NCBI GenBank assembly: GCA_947561395.2
Contig: OX387186.1
Location: forward strand, 39,513,220-39,577,219
Origin: Buxus sempervirens
Taxonomy: Eukaryota; Streptophyta; Magnoliopsida; Buxales; Buxaceae
Reading direction: 5' to 3'
Length of the DNA stretch: 64,000 bases
In this document: in pieces, positions 1-12,388 of the stretch
How positions within the stretch are numbered: the stretch's first letter is position 1
How the letters are laid out: each line of letters opens with the position of its first letter
Program-made: the position numbers and the translations under genes
Notes under the pieces: generated by a model
Databases searched by the model: none
Told to the model about the DNA's origin: nothing
What the model saw: only the letters and a program-made list of their open reading frames with translations

Positions 1-320
1 ATGAATACAACTTTTTTTTCTGTGTGAAATGACCTAAACATTAGGCAAGAAGTTCTCCGCAATTAGTTTCTCCATGAGTGTCCAATACCGAATTCACGTG
101 TTAAAGTTTTTTCACCTTCATGTTCAATAACTGAACTCAAAAACTTCCCCAATATGTTTGTGGATTCTAAATTAGGCATGACCCACAAGACAATTACAAT
201 CACTTAAACCTATAAAACAACATCAAATAAATGGAACGCATTAACGACAGTCATTTTATCTCCAGGTTATTCATTCCATTAAGCATTCAATAAAACAAAG
301 CTAACATTCTGTATCGACTT
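1..320. other. Unassigned AT-rich sequence
   Basis: AT-rich flank to the left of the first transposable element. I see no reading frame with recognisable content, no terminal repeats and no RNA gene. It probably continues the sequence outside the window. Confidence 0.5.
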
Positions 321-529
321 TAAGGCTGTGTTTGGAACCTTGGATTTGGGGAGAAAAGAAAATAAAGTAAAAAGGAACAGAAAAGAAGAGATACAAAAAG
401 AAAAATGCTGATTTTCTTTTCTTTTCGGATGTTTGGATGAGATGAGAAATGAGAAGAAAAGAAATATATATTTTAGTAAGATGATGGGTTGGGGTGGTGG
501 GCAAATGAGAGTGAACGGGTGCTAGTAGG

Positions 530-622
530 GTTGGTGGGGTGGCAACGACGATGATGGTGGTGGTGGGCGGTAACGGTTGGTGGTAGTGGTGGCGGCTAAT
601 GGTGGTGGTGGTGGGTGGTGGT
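530..622. repeat. GGT-rich minisatellite, left part
   Basis: Irregular tandem GGTGGTGGGTGGTGG sequence in the core of the Harbinger-type MITE. The LTR insertion at 623 cuts it. Long open frames through it on both strands come from the repeat and are not genes. Confidence 0.8.
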
Positions 623-3600
623 TGTAACGCCCCGAACCCGAGTCAGTGCAAAACCGGCACCCAACCCGAACTCGGTTCGCCACTGTAACAACCCGAATCT
701 GGTTCAACAACCAAACCCGAGGTATTACCAAAATATTGGGGTCAAAATCAAACTAAGATTAACAAGGAATTTTAAATTTAATTAACTACATCAAAGTTAT
801 GGTGGGAAATAAAACAACTATTTATTCAATTTAATCAAATCAGCTTACAATAAAATTTATGTATTCAAAAAAGTGGACAATAATATCAATTACAATTATA
901 CCCATAAAGTTCTACCCCATTTTCGCGATCTCTCTAAGTAATACCTGAAAAATCGGTGAAAACGGAGTAAGATTTACATCTCAACAAATAGCAGGTGCAT
1001 GCAAATAAAAACAGTCTAATTTAAATAAATAGTCATGAGGTATTCGATTAATCCACGCTAAATCGATAAATCCAAGGCAACCAGAGACAATCCCAAATAA
1101 AGCTATAGAATATGCAAGTAAACGTAAAATACCAGTGATAAGATGTTATTAATAAAATAAAGTCGACAAAAGCGATAAAACACTTGTGTCTCTGCAGGAC
1201 TCGCAAAGATGATAAGTTTTTGAGAAGACACTTGACCAAATGCTATACCACCGTGCGACTTAAGGGCGAAGCTACTAAGACACTCAAACCCGAGACATCT
1301 CCTTAGATAAGAGCCGTAGTCATCGACTTATTGCGCACGAACTCAACAAAGTTGGCATATACCATCAGCAGCAGCACCGAAATCAATACATGGAAATGAC
1401 CGCTTATCCACATGTACAGGAAATCACCAAGGCGACGCATCGGGGTATCCCTTCAAACATAGGACCTTCTAGAGGAAACTAACTTGCAAAGGAAGCGCAC
1501 TTGCACCAGGGAGTAACTCAACTCAAAAGAAATACCCCTTAGCTGTCTAGCATATCCTATGGACCCATATTCAACTATGCCCACTAGACAAAACCACGAG
1601 AAACCAACACACGGGAGGACACACTTTTACTGTAGGAGGCATACACACATTTACCGTAAAGGATTACACATCTCTACAACAGAGGATTACCCATCTCTGC
1701 CGTAAAGGCTAGTATCAACTCAACCACAGGAAGTAGTATCACTCAACCGTAAAAGAAAATCAATAGCATCATACCACAATCCAATTCATAAACATATCCA
1801 AAAATTGATGTCATAATTAAGATATCAGGTTTCCATGTGAAAATCCAAGACTCAATGTTCATAACCAAAATAAAGCCTTTTGCGAGGTAACATATGCAAT
1901 TTCTCAAAAGGGATCCAAAATAGAATTTGTGAACATAACTCAGTGGAAATAGAATTATTGAGATCCCAAGAAATCAGTAGTCATGTTTATGGCACAAACA
2001 AAGGTACTTCAAAGCTTACCTAAGATTTTATTAATTATCCTCTTATTAAGTTCCAAAATCCTCTAATCGAAACCTAAGATAGCAACTATTCCAAATTTTA
2101 TATTTTTGGTTCCAGCACATTCCCCAGACCTAGAACATAGCTTAGAAGGTAATTTTAACACATGAATACAAGTTGGTATTATCCCTAGTCAATGTTTCTC
2201 ATATTTTGACCCCTTTATGCACACGCCTATCTTTATGGTTCCAAATTAATTGGTTTATTATCAAATTAAATTTGGTAAATTTCTACACCTTAATTTAGTC
2301 CTTATAAAGATGTTAGAATAATTATATTACTAGAAAAATTATCAAACATCTTTTCTTATTTGAAAATTCCAATTTTCTGAATTTCTGTGTATGTGCGCCT
2401 ACTTCAGATCACCTAGGCGCCCCTAAGCGCCATTACAATTCCAGCTAATTTTTCCCAGACTTAACAAGTTATGATTTTAGGGCTTTTTTTTCTTTTGGTT
2501 TAATTGTTCTAAATTAATTCCCTAACATCCTAAATCATGCCTACAATACTCTAGATTATTTTGCACCAATTATTTACTATCCTATAATTATCTACATAAT
2601 CAAATCTAGATTTCTTTAATACTTTTGTGAAATTCTTCAAGACTACAAAACTCTATGAATAAGATCAAATGATTCCATGTAAATTCATTACCGACTAATC
2701 AGATCAAACCATATTAGATCACAGAAACCAAAACCATGCAATTCCTCTAGTGTTCAAGGGTTGCTACTTGCCTCATACGCTAAATCCATCTTCTTTTTAG
2801 AGTTCCCAAATCTGGGCCGAACTTCTTCTCCTATTCACACCAACTTAGAGTTCTCCAATTCCAATCGCCACTGTTCAAATTGTATTTCTACCAATCTTGA
2901 ACCAAACCTCCAAATTTGAGGTCGATCCAACGGCGGGATGTTTCCCGATCGTCGTTTGAAGGTTGCTGGTCGGACATCTCTACAGCAGCTCCTTCTTTTC
3001 TTCCCTCTCTTTTCTCTCATTATTTAACCCACGAAAATTCTCTCTTGTCACACCTTACTCTCCTATTTATACTTAGCTAGAAAAGTCCTAAACTAACCCT
3101 AAATAGCTCTTTTAATTTGGGCTAACCCTAGAGTGGTATAATTAAAGTTTAACGCCTTCTAATTAATTCCTACTTTTTCTCCACCTTCTATTTTTCTATT
3201 AATACTATACTAATTAAATTTCTTACTATCTAAACTCCTCCTTTTAACTTATTTCGTGCATATCACTCACTTAATTCCTAAATATCACCCAGTACCCAAT
3301 TAAGTTGCTTTTTTCTACCAATTAAGGCCCGTAATTACCTAATTGCCCTTTTTCCTCTTTTATGCTTTAATTATCACTATTTAATTTCAAACTCAACTCA
3401 ATAATTTTTTCCTTCTATTTTCTAATTCTAATTATTATTTAGTGACCTATTTCATAAATTACCCTTTTTTGAAAATTACCAAAATACCCTTTTAACCCTT
3501 TCAGGTTAATTTCCTTAAAAATTCTCCTTTATTTACTAATTGTTATTTATTTGAATTGCTAATCCTCTAAATTCTCACTTTCTAGTTTAATTATAATTTA

Positions 3601-3662
3601 AATTCATATTTTCTTTTCTTTATTTATCCCTTACTTATTTTGTGAAAATTTGGGATCTTACA
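623..3662 (-). mobile_element. Solo LTR A (Ty3/gypsy, Tekay/Del-like)
   Basis: A 3,040-bp unit with TGTAA...TTACA ends and a perfect 5-bp duplication, GTGGT, at 618-622 and 3663-3667. No second copy of the end sequence or internal domain lies inside, so it is a solo LTR left by recombination between LTRs. Sense is the minus strand: a TATTTATA box lies at 3064-3071 (read on minus), and the conserved 3' module (hairpin at 969-982 beside TGCATGC) lies near the sense 3' end. It shares the CTATCTAG...CTAGAC motif at 1545-1589 with LTRs B and H1. Family assignment rests on end sequence and size and is inference. Confidence 0.85.
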
Positions 3663-3905
3663 GTGGTCGGTGTTGGTGGGTGATGGAGGGTGGTGTTGAT
3701 GGCGGGTGTTGTTGGGCGGTAGAGGCGGTTGGTGGCGCTGGTGGTGGGTGGTGATTGGCGGTGGTGGTGGGTGGTGGTGGCAAATGGTGGTGGGTGGTGG
3801 TGGTCGGTGGTGATGGCGGACGATGGTGGGTGGTGGGTGGTGGGTTGTGGGTTGTGGTGGTGGTGGATGGTGCTAGTGGTGGGGTGGGTGGGTGGTGTGA
3901 ATAGT
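3663..3905. repeat. GGT-rich minisatellite, right part
   Basis: Continuation of the GGT/GGGT tandem array after LTR A; it begins with the duplicated target GTGGT. It gives low-complexity open frames (Trp/Val/Gly-rich on plus, His/Pro/Thr-rich on minus) that are artefacts. Confidence 0.8.
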
Positions 3906-4245
3906 GATAAGTAATGGTAAATTTTCTTTTCTTTCAAAATTCCTACCTTTTTGGAGAGCAAGAGTGAGAAAAAATTTGGAAAGAAAATCTCATTTTCCTT
4001 CATTTAAACCAAACAAGAGAAAAGAAAATTTTAGCATTTTCTTTTCTTTTCTCCCCAAATTCAGGGTTCCAAACACAGCCTAAAGGTCCAAGAAGATAAA
4101 AAATAATATTAGTATTTAGTTTTTCAATATGATATCAGCTCATGCTTGTAACATGAGACAATGTTGATACTTTCAATTTATGCTCATGACGCACTCCTAA
4201 TACCAAGAATTCAAGAAGTTGCAGAGAGGAAAATAAATTTTAAAA

Positions 4246-4440
4246 GTGAAAATTACATTTAGACCCGTATGATTTGGCACGCAAACACTTAGTCCCCTTT
4301 AGGTTTGAAAATCAACACTAACAACCCTTGAGGTTGCAGCAATGTGCACATAAGCCCGTTGCCATTAATTTCTACACAATGACGTTAAGGTGTCATTAAT
4401 AAATAACAAAAAATACCCCTTGTTAAGTGAGCAGATTTAC
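4246..4440 (+). repeat. Left terminal inverted repeat of the Pack-MULE
   Basis: It matches the reverse complement of 15505-15697 over nearly its whole length with scattered substitutions. The most conserved part is the outer 110 bp. Confidence 0.75.
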
Positions 4441-5024
4441 AATCACAGAAGCAAACCTTCCTCGCTTTGTTGAAAAAGAAAAGAGAAAAGAGAAAAGGGC
4501 TTCTTTTCTCTCAATAAAGGTTTTAGTTTTGAACATCATGACACTAGAGACATATTGCCACCTTCATTTGACAAAACTACACTTTTTCTGTGACTCTTTA
4601 AGTAGCTTCACTTACGCCCCTAGCACTTGCGATATATACATTAAGGGAATACGAGAAGATAGTCTCCTTGGGCCCAAACATACCTGAGAAGTGACCATGT
4701 TTGTGACAGCTGTTTGTAGATGAAACATTCCTTTTACCATTTCTTCTTTAACGAATTTTGACTAACGGAGTGCTCCTTGTTGATCTACATCCTTGGAATA
4801 AAAAGTTCCAAAAAGACCCCATGAGAACTCAAGATCACATATCTATAGTAGATCCTTTACAAATCACGTTAATTAGGCTATATATTATGTTATACTAATC
4901 GAAATATGCACCGTGAATAGACTAGACAGAAACGACTCCCAAATAACTAGTCCTGAAACAAAAAGCCACTGCACCCTAGTCCAAACTAATTAACCATCAT
5001 TTCAAGGGAGAAACTAGAGAAACT

Positions 5025-5088
5025 TTAGCTAGATATCTCGATGGACTTTATGTTGGCCTTCTTGACCTCCACTTTTGGTACCATAACG
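5025..5088 (-). pseudogene. 3' end of the small heat-shock protein pseudogene (C-terminus)
   Basis: Read on the minus strand this piece gives MVPKVEVKKANIKSIEISS and a TAA stop at 5027-5025. That matches the C-terminal tail of plant class I small HSPs (TVTVPKEEVKKP-IKxIEISG type). It continues in frame from the piece at 15026-15390 across the LTR B insertion once one copy of the target duplication is removed. The downstream sequence to about 4440 may be its 3' UTR. Confidence 0.75.
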
Positions 5089-6502
5089 TGTAACACCCTG
5101 GATCCGGTTAAGCAACCAAAACCTGGAGTGTCGCTTAAAATCGGGTTAGAACAAACTAAAATTTATGTAAAATTAAACTTTTTCATTTATATCAGAGTAC
5201 ATTTGGAAGCATAATATAATATCTCAATTAATACAATATATTTTACAATAACAAGTTCTTTAATCTGGGATAATCCTAAGCATGATTACAATTCTACCCA
5301 TGAGCATACTACCCCAATCTTGACGATCTCTCCATGCACACCTGAAAAATAGGTGAAAACGGGAGTGAGATTTACATCTCAACAAGTAGCAAGGTGTATG
5401 CAATTAAACAGTTTATTTTATGAAGTAGTCATGAGGTATATCGATAAAACAAGGCAAAGGCAGATATATCAAATTCATGTAAATATTCCAAGATAAACAA
5501 TAAAATATAAGCAAACAACACATGTGATATCATAGAACTCGTGAAGCGAAATAAGTCTTTGAAAAGATACTCGCCATTGCTATGCTACCACGCGACTTAT
5601 GAGTGAAGCTACTAAGACCCTCAAACCCATATATCACTGAGACAAAAGGCGTAGTTATCGCCTTATTGCACACGAAACTTACAAAGTTTAGCATGAACCA
5701 CCAACACGCAGCACCTGAATCAATACATGGAGATGGCCGCTTATCCACACATACAGGACTCACCAGCAAGGCTTGAAATAACCCTACAGACATGCAGACC
5801 CCCAAATGCAAACTAACTTGCAAAGGAACAACCCAAAATAAATACTCTTCCACTATCTAGCTTAGCCTATGGATCCATATAAAGCTATGCCCACTAGACA
5901 CCACTCACACAACATCAATTTATTTATCATTCCATATGCATATTTCCATAACCCATGATCTCAATTATAGTAATTCAAAAAGCAATTATCATAACTCAAT
6001 TTCAAGTGATATACATGTCTCAATCTCATTAACCTGAAATCAATCCCATTGAGAAAACACAATCAAAACCACGAATAAATCTCTAAACCAGATTCCATAA
6101 ATACTGACGCACCCAAAGCATAATTAATAAGAGTTTAGATAGGTTATAGTTCACATTCATGAGCAAAAATAAGATTCCTATGACTTAACTAAAACTTTCC
6201 TAATTAAATTACCTGTTAATGCCCAACTTCTGTATTTAACACCTAATGTAAAACCCCGTCCCTAATTATATCTTAATTAATAAATTTAGTTATTTAAAGT
6301 GAGATTATTAGACTAATTAAGCACTTGTGATATGAAGATGAGGTAGAAGTGGAGTTTACCCGAGGATTGGGGAAAACAAATTGAAGTATGTTGAAGGTTC
6401 TATTAAAAGAAAGCTTTAGGTTATATTTAGATTTTAATTGGCTGTGGTACTCTCCAATTAGTTCTAGTGAATTGGAAATCAAATTCTGAAAAATTAGAGT
6501 TA

Positions 6503-7275
6503 AGTGTACCTAAAGTATCTCCTAAGAATACCTAAAGAACTTCCCAAGAATACCCAAGGTACCCCTATTGTATACTTAAAGTACACCGATGTATTAACCA
6601 AGGTACCACCCAAGTATATCTAAGGTACCCTCATGTATTACCTAAAGTATCCCCCAACTATACCTAAAGTATCCCCATGTATTACCTAAAGTACCCCCAT
6701 GTATTACCTAAAGTATCCCCCAACTATACCTAAAGTATCCCCATGTATTACCTAAAGTATCCCCCAACTATACCTAAAGTATCCACATGTATTACCTAAA
6801 GTACCCCCAAAGTATTACCTAAAGCATCCCCCAATTATACTTAAAGTACCCTCTCAAATATACTCAAAGTACCCCCATTATATATCTAAGGTACTATTTC
6901 AATATACTTAAGATACCCCCCTTGTATTACGTAAGGTACTCCACTTGAATGCCAAAGGTACCCCTTTATTTTATCTAAGATACACCCCCTTATATAATTA
7001 AGGTACTCCTTTGTATAACTAAATTACCCATTTATATAACTAAGGTACCCCATTTTGTATAACTAAGGCACCCCCCTTATATAACTAAGGTAACCCTCTT
7101 ATATTACTAAGGTACACCCCCCAAATATACCTAAAAATATACCCCTTGGAATAACTAAGGTAAACCCCCTGGAAACACCAAGGTACCCCTCAAATAACAC
7201 TAAGGTACCCCCCACTTAACATTAAGGTACCCTTCCTCATAACACTAAGGTACCCTTTGATAACCCTTAGGTACA
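6503..7275 (+). repeat. Degenerate 'CCTAAGGTACCCC' tandem array in LTR C
   Basis: About 35 head-to-tail copies of a roughly 20-23 bp unit built on TATTACCTAAGGTACCCCC, lying upstream of the TATA box. GGTACC (KpnI) and AAGTAC variants alternate, and local higher-order blocks occur (for example around 6630-6790). The same array is at the same place in the second family C LTR. Confidence 0.9.
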
Positions 7276-7341
7276 CTCAAGGGTTTAGTGGGAATAAAAG
7301 CTTTGTTTTAGGGGTAGATTTGAAAGACCAAAAGTTAGGCA

Positions 7342-7348
7342 TATAAAA
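7342..7348 (+). promoter_or_regulatory. TATA box of LTR C
   Basis: TATAAAA in the context GGCATATAAAAGGATGCCC, conserved with 46594-46600 in the second copy. It fixes the sense strand of the family. Confidence 0.7.
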
Positions 7349-7550
7349 GGATGCCCTAACTAAAATATCTAGTGTTTTGAGAACCTCTTTTCCTTGTCTT
7401 GGACGTATAGAGCAAGAGAAGAAGTTGTGAGAGCTAGCTTGAAAGCTTCAAAAAGAAGGAGAAGATGGAGAAGGAAAGGAAAGCTTGAAAAGAAGTGTGC
7501 TTCTCCATTAAACAAGTAGTAAACCCTTCAAACTAAAATGAATTTACTAG

Positions 7551-7805
7551 ATTTTCGTATTTCTTTCTCCTAGGGTTTGGTTAAATTGGAAAATCACTTG
7601 CATGTTGGGTTTTGCCTCCAAAATCTGTAGGGTTTTGGTTGTATATCTTGTTTAGTTTTTTATTGATTTGACATGGATTTTCGTATTTCTCTCTCCTGGG
7701 GTTTGGATAAACTAGAAAATCATTTGCATGTGGGGTTTTGCTTCAACAATTTGTAGGGTTTGGTTGTATAACTATTCTTATTTAACTTTCTATTGATTTG
7801 CCATT
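7551..7805 (+). repeat. 126-bp tandem duplication in LTR C
   Basis: Two units beginning ATTTTCGTATTTCTxTCTCC (7551 and 7677) and running to TTTTTATTGATTTG. The other family C copy has only one unit (about 49750-49880), so the duplication arose in this copy or its near ancestor. Confidence 0.8.
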
Positions 7806-8814
7806 AATTTCCAACCTATATTGGTCACCTTTCAGCTTTGGTTTGAGTTTGGTGGGTTGAATGGGGTTTCATGTGGTTGGATTTCTGTTTATATGTATTT
7901 TGGGTGGATTCTTGTATTGGAAGGTTTATTTGGGCATGTTGGGAGGTTTATGATCATCCCATTTGGTGTTGAAAAGGTTAGGAATGATTTCTACGAGTTT
8001 TGAGTTGAAAATAAGCAAAAATAGTTGAAAACCCTAGGTGGCAATTAATCCTGGAATTGGGCGATTAATCCTGAGCCAAAACCCCAAAAATCAGTCTATG
8101 TAATCCTAATTGCGAATCAGGATTAGCCCCGGCGGTTAATCGTGAGGATGGACGCGTGAATGTCCATCAAGGTTTGGTTTAAAGCGCGGATGTCGGCCCT
8201 GTTTTAAACCTGGACGCACGCACGTCCATGAGGAACGCTCGAACGTCAGGGCTAATCGCCTCTAGGCGATTTAAGTAAATGTCATGTGTATTTATTGCTC
8301 AATTTACTTAAGTCTTTACATGTAAATAAGGTTTTACCCCCATTTGGAACCATTAAAAATACTCCCAAGGCCCAATTCCTAACCAATAAAAAGTCAACTT
8401 TCCAGTTCATGCCCAAATTTCCAGTTTAGCCCGATTTTCACCAAAAACCACTTTTTGAGTTTGATACCCAAATGAGTGATTTAGAAGCCCATAAAATTCC
8501 AGAAAAATTTTCTACCTTTCATTAGACTACAACCAGAAATTGAGCCAGAAACTCCTTGTAGATTTGTCTAGAAAAATCATATACCCCAAAAGTCAACGTA
8601 TTTAACCAGACTTAGAATATTTTTGAGGTCTGAAACATTTTATCTTGGAATCCATTGATTTTTGGTATGGTGACCTTATTGGGGATCCTAAGACTATCCC
8701 AACCATTGAATATATAAATTGTGGAAATTATAGCTATTGGTTTGCTTGATGTGGGTTTATTAATGATAAGGTTGAGACCTCTTATGAATTTGACAAGGTG
8801 CTTAGCCCTGGGTT

Positions 8815-9215
8815 TACTTGGCAGTGAAGGTGTAGAATCTCACTTGCCCTTAGTTGAATGCCAGTGAAGGTGTAGATCTTACTTGGCTTTGGTTGAATGC
8901 AAGTGGATTTGGATGTATTTTACTTTGAGTTGGATTTGGATATATTTTACTTTGATTTGGATTTGGATGTGAAGTGATTATTGATTATTTCTTACACTTT
9001 GTTAGTATTGATTTGATTTGATAAAGTTATGATGAACTCTCTTATGTGGTTTGATCGGGCAATTGGCCTAGGGTTGATTGGCAGTGATTGAGTAGTCCCA
9101 CTTGGCAGTGAAAGTGTTGATCTCACTTGGCCGTGGTTGATTGGCAGTGAAGGTGTAGATCTCACTTGGCCTTGGTTGAATGACAGTGGATGGGGAATTC
9201 CACTTGGTTTGTTCA
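8815..9215 (+). repeat. Minisatellite in LTR C (GGCAGTGAAGGTGTAGAT units)
   Basis: Five to six imperfect units of about 40-50 bp, each carrying CACTTGGC, GGTTGAATGGCAGTG and a variable GTAGATCTC part. A shorter version is in the second copy at 51660-51830. Confidence 0.8.
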
Positions 9216-10717
9216 TTGAGTACCCTCTTTTGGGTTGTGAAATGAGGCATTGGTTCTAGTAAATGATGCGAAAGGTTTGTTTTACATTATGAGTCCTACC
9301 AATATATACTTGTAGTAAATGATTGGGTTTATTGAGCTAATTCTATGTGTTATACTATTTAAATGCTTTGACTTGAAGATATTATCATGATGTTATATGA
9401 ATTGCATAAACTGCTTTTATTCATGATGTTATAAGAATTGCATGAGCTACTTCTATTCATGATGTTGTATGAATTGCATAAACTGCTTCCATTCATGTAT
9501 GTTTGCTACTTACTGGGACTTTAAGTCTCACGCATGTTTTGTTTTACTGGATTTGTTTTCAAATCCGCTTGGCGAGCCACGTACTGGGGTAGATATTGAG
9601 AGTGAGCTTGAGCACAATCCTGAGGACTACTATTACCCATTGTAGGGTTCTCTTTGTATTATTGTATTTAGTTTTTAGAAACTATAAACGGAATGTAATT
9701 ATTCTTTTTGGATTTGTAGACTTGAGAGTTATATTTAGATTATCATATTTGTATATGAATGCTCATGCGAGAGATAGTGATGGAGAGATCTTAGTTGCCT
9801 TTTTTTATACACAGATATTATCTTTTGAGGTTATTACACAGATGATCTTTTGTTATATGGAAAATTTTTATTTCATGCTTCTTTTTGCTTATGCACTCTG
9901 ATGATTACTTTGTAATTGCCCAGGTTAATTGTGTTTATTAGGTTCTTTTGGGCCCATAAGTAGGTCTTGGGAACTGGTTAGTGCTGTGATAGGGCAGACC
10001 CAGATCTAGGGCGCTACACCTAAGGTATTATATTTTGTAATTTCTGTTATTCTTCACTTTCAGCAGATCACACAAACCTATTGTAAGCACCTCATTTTTG
10101 CACCCCCGGAAGAGCCGGAAATGCAAACCCTAGTTGAAAAGTCAAACCCTGAGGGGACAAAAAGTTGACTTTTTGATCAAGTGATAATTGAACACTTTGC
10201 TTTATCTCAATGGATAGAGAATCCCGACACGGTTCCAACGCAACTGAGTTTGCAGGAATCAGAGTTTGGATGAAGGATCTATGAGCGGGTCAAACTTGAA
10301 GGGAGCTGAAAGTTGACTATTTGCTAAACCCTAAATCAACTGCTTAACCCTATGCCAAAGGATAGAGGGCTCCGATACGATTCTAACGCAACTGAGTTTG
10401 CCTGGATCAGAGTTTAGATGAAGAAGATGTAAGCAGTTGAAGTTCTAGGGCAGCAGTGTCGGAAAACTACACACGTGGCAAAAGTCTGCACACGTGGCAA
10501 GCAGCAGAGCAAAAAGGTCTCAGGGATTAAATCTGTAATTATCCAAATCGATGAAAAATATCTCAAGGGTGAATCTGCAGATATCCAAGGGTATCAGGGA
10601 CTAGATCCATAAATATCCAAAGTTGGGAAAATATCTCAGGGACTAAATCTGTAAATATCCAAAGTATTAGGGACCAATCCACAAATATCAAGATTTGCTC
10701 ATGATTAATGTCTCCTA

Positions 10718-10915
10718 TGGGCATGCATGGGCATCATCCATGCATGCAATACCTCATGCATCTCTCTCCCTCTCCCCCCATGATCACCCATGCATGCATC
10801 CCTCTCTCTCTCTCATGATTGATGAGCATGCATGTGCATCATACATGCATGCAACACCCCATACCTCTTTCTCTCTCTCTCTCTCCCATGATTGTTGTCC
10901 CCCATGCATGCATAC
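10718..10915 (+). promoter_or_regulatory. Cluster of CATGCATG (RY-like) motifs upstream of the D1 TATA box
   Basis: Seven clusters of CATGCA/CATGCATG alternating with CT-rich tracts within about 200 bp directly upstream of TATAAAA. CATGCA is the known RY element bound by B3-domain factors in seeds. Whether these are used is unknown. Confidence 0.55.
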
Positions 10916-10933
10916 ACATCACACACACCACAT

Positions 10934-10940
10934 TATAAAA
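10934..10940 (+). promoter_or_regulatory. TATA box of LTR D1
   Basis: TATAAAA in the context CATTATAAAAGACCCC. Matching boxes are at 19038-19044 (D2) and 60858-60864 (D3). Confidence 0.7.
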
Positions 10941-12282
10941 GACCCCAAGCGCCCATACGTATGGGGGTTGGAGCTCATTCTTGTCTCTCCATTTTCTTCT
11001 CTAACCTCTCTCCCATCTCTCCCAAGCTCTCTTCATCTCCCCCACTCTCTTGAACCTCTTCTCCCAAGCCCTTTCTCTACTACTTTTCTTCACTTCCATC
11101 ACTTGGAGGAGGTCTTGGAGATCATTTGGAGAGGAGGAGGTGCTGCCCAAGGATTGTTGTGCCACAAGAGGACTCAAGCACATCTCTAAAGATGCTTCCA
11201 ACCCTAAGGTATGGCTTCCCCATGACTTTTGTTTAACATATATAAAGTTGAGTCTATTTGGAGCATGTAGATTTTTATATGTGTGCTGTAAAATTTTGGT
11301 TATGCATGTTTTCTTCCTTTTATTACTTTTTCACACTCTTTTACCCCCTCTTTAAGGTAAGATGGGTTCTCTAGTAGTTTAAGTAAATGAGGTAAGGTAT
11401 TTTGGGTGGATCTAGAGGGTCCATACCGGCCATTGTGATGCTTGTTTGTATCTTTGTTTTATTTTCATTACAAAAGGGGAGCATGTTACCTCTAGCTAAG
11501 TCTAATGTACCCCATAAACCCCCCAAGTCCCTTCTTTTAGGATTCCTTAGATTATAAGCATGATGGTATTCATTTCTTTTAGATTATCAAATATGCTTGC
11601 ATGATGTTTTGTTTGTTTTGAATGCCCCGAAAAGCATATTCCCCTCCCTCCTTCCTTTGATCCATTGTACCCTTAACCGCATGAATCCCTTCTTGTAATA
11701 ATTTTTCTTAAGTTTGCAAGCATGTGTGTTTTCATTTATACCATAAAATGTGCTAAGGGGTCGCAATGTGTGCACTAGCATGCCATGTTCCCTTTTTTAC
11801 TTTAGGCATTGTTTTGGTATGATTTGCATGCTCACCCACATCTTTCACTTGTCTTAAGCACATGTATACACATGTAAGTTCACCTAGAATACATGTTAGG
11901 CACTTCCCCTTTGTTATGCCGCTCATGCACACGATGATATGGTCATCCACACACACTAAGGTTGCTGTTTTAGAAGCATGTGTAGATCCTTCTCTTTTGT
12001 ACATATATATACATATTGATTGTTGTTTCTCTTTACTAGAAAGAACCCAAACAGAGGTGCTTGACCTATGTCTCCTTGTTGAAATTAGTTCTAAAGGAGA
12101 AAAAGGGGGAAGCCTCACCCATTCTCTTTGTGTTATTGGTTTTGAAAACCCTAAAGAATAAGCCAAGTGGCTTTCATCCGAACTACTGTGGGCCCACACA
12201 GGGGCCCACACAGTCACTGGAACACACCGAGAAGCCCAGAAACCCAAGCCCATTGTAGAGACCCAAAAAATAGCATTTTTTA

Positions 12283-12388
12283 GCTGATCCGACAACTCAG
12301 GTCGGATCAGCAGGGCCCCCTTTGTATCCGACCATAAGGATCGGATACAAATGATTTTGTTTGTAGCCGACAGCTCAGGTCGGCTACA
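12283..12388 (+). repeat. Three consecutive palindromes in LTR D1
   Basis: The stems are GCTGATCCGAC/GTCGGATCAGC (12283-12311), TTTGTATCCGA/TCGGATACAAA (12321-12351) and TGTAGCCGAC/GTCGGCTACA (12362-12388). Stems of 10-11 bp with loops of 7-9 nt are kept, with changed bases, at 20264-20370 (D2) and 62074-62178 (D3). Confidence 0.85.

Larger units (their letters stand above)
324..4080. mobile_element. PIF/Harbinger-type non-autonomous element, split by an LTR
   Basis: Both ends read GGCTGTGTTTGGAACC in inverted orientation, and the match runs on through ATTTGGGGAGAAAAGAAAA (about 40 bp). The element is flanked by TAA at 321-323 and 4081-4083. A 3-bp TAA/TTA duplication with GGC...GCC ends is the usual signature of PIF/Harbinger (Tourist-like) elements. 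Without the LTR at 623-3662 it is about 710 bp, and I see no transposase, so it is a MITE or internally deleted derivative. Its core is a GGT-rich minisatellite, and the LTR landed inside that array. The MITE is therefore older than the LTR. Confidence 0.82.
6247..10018 (+). mobile_element. Solo LTR C (first copy of family C)
   Basis: A 3,772-bp LTR starting TGTAAAACCCCG and ending GGGCGCTACA, with perfect 5-bp duplication CCTAA at 6242-6246 and 10019-10023. Sense is plus: a TATAAAA box lies at 7342-7348. Parts in order are an upstream array of 'ACCTAAGGTACCCC' units, the TATA box, a 126-bp tandem duplication, a hairpin-rich segment with repeated GATTAATC, the TTAAGTAAAT stem-loop near 8270-8330, an array of 'TTGGCAGTGAAGGTGTAGATC' type units, and the 3' module with stem GGGACT/AGTCTC at 9515-9529. 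The second copy is at 45509-52657. Confidence 0.88.

Noticed and set aside
3635-4003. Open frames through the GGT-rich array, His/Pro/Thr-rich or Trp/Val-rich
   Set aside because: Low-complexity repeat translation inside a MITE; both strands open; no domain.
4427-4687. 86-codon plus-strand frame between the Pack-MULE TIR and LTR B
   Set aside because: Opposite strand of the captured small-HSP 3' flank, starting within the TIR; no domain.
6503-7275. Regularly spaced repeats that could suggest a CRISPR-like array
   Set aside because: Units are contiguous and degenerate with no unique spacers, in a plant nuclear LTR; a minisatellite explains it.
10695-11189. 164-codon frame with HAC/HASLS-like repeats
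   Set aside because: Spans the CATGCATG/CT-rich promoter region and the TATA box of LTR D1; not conserved as a frame in D2 or D3.
11753-12295. 180-codon minus-strand frame
   Set aside because: Lies inside the LTR D1 leader; the equivalent frame is closed in the D2 and D3 copies.
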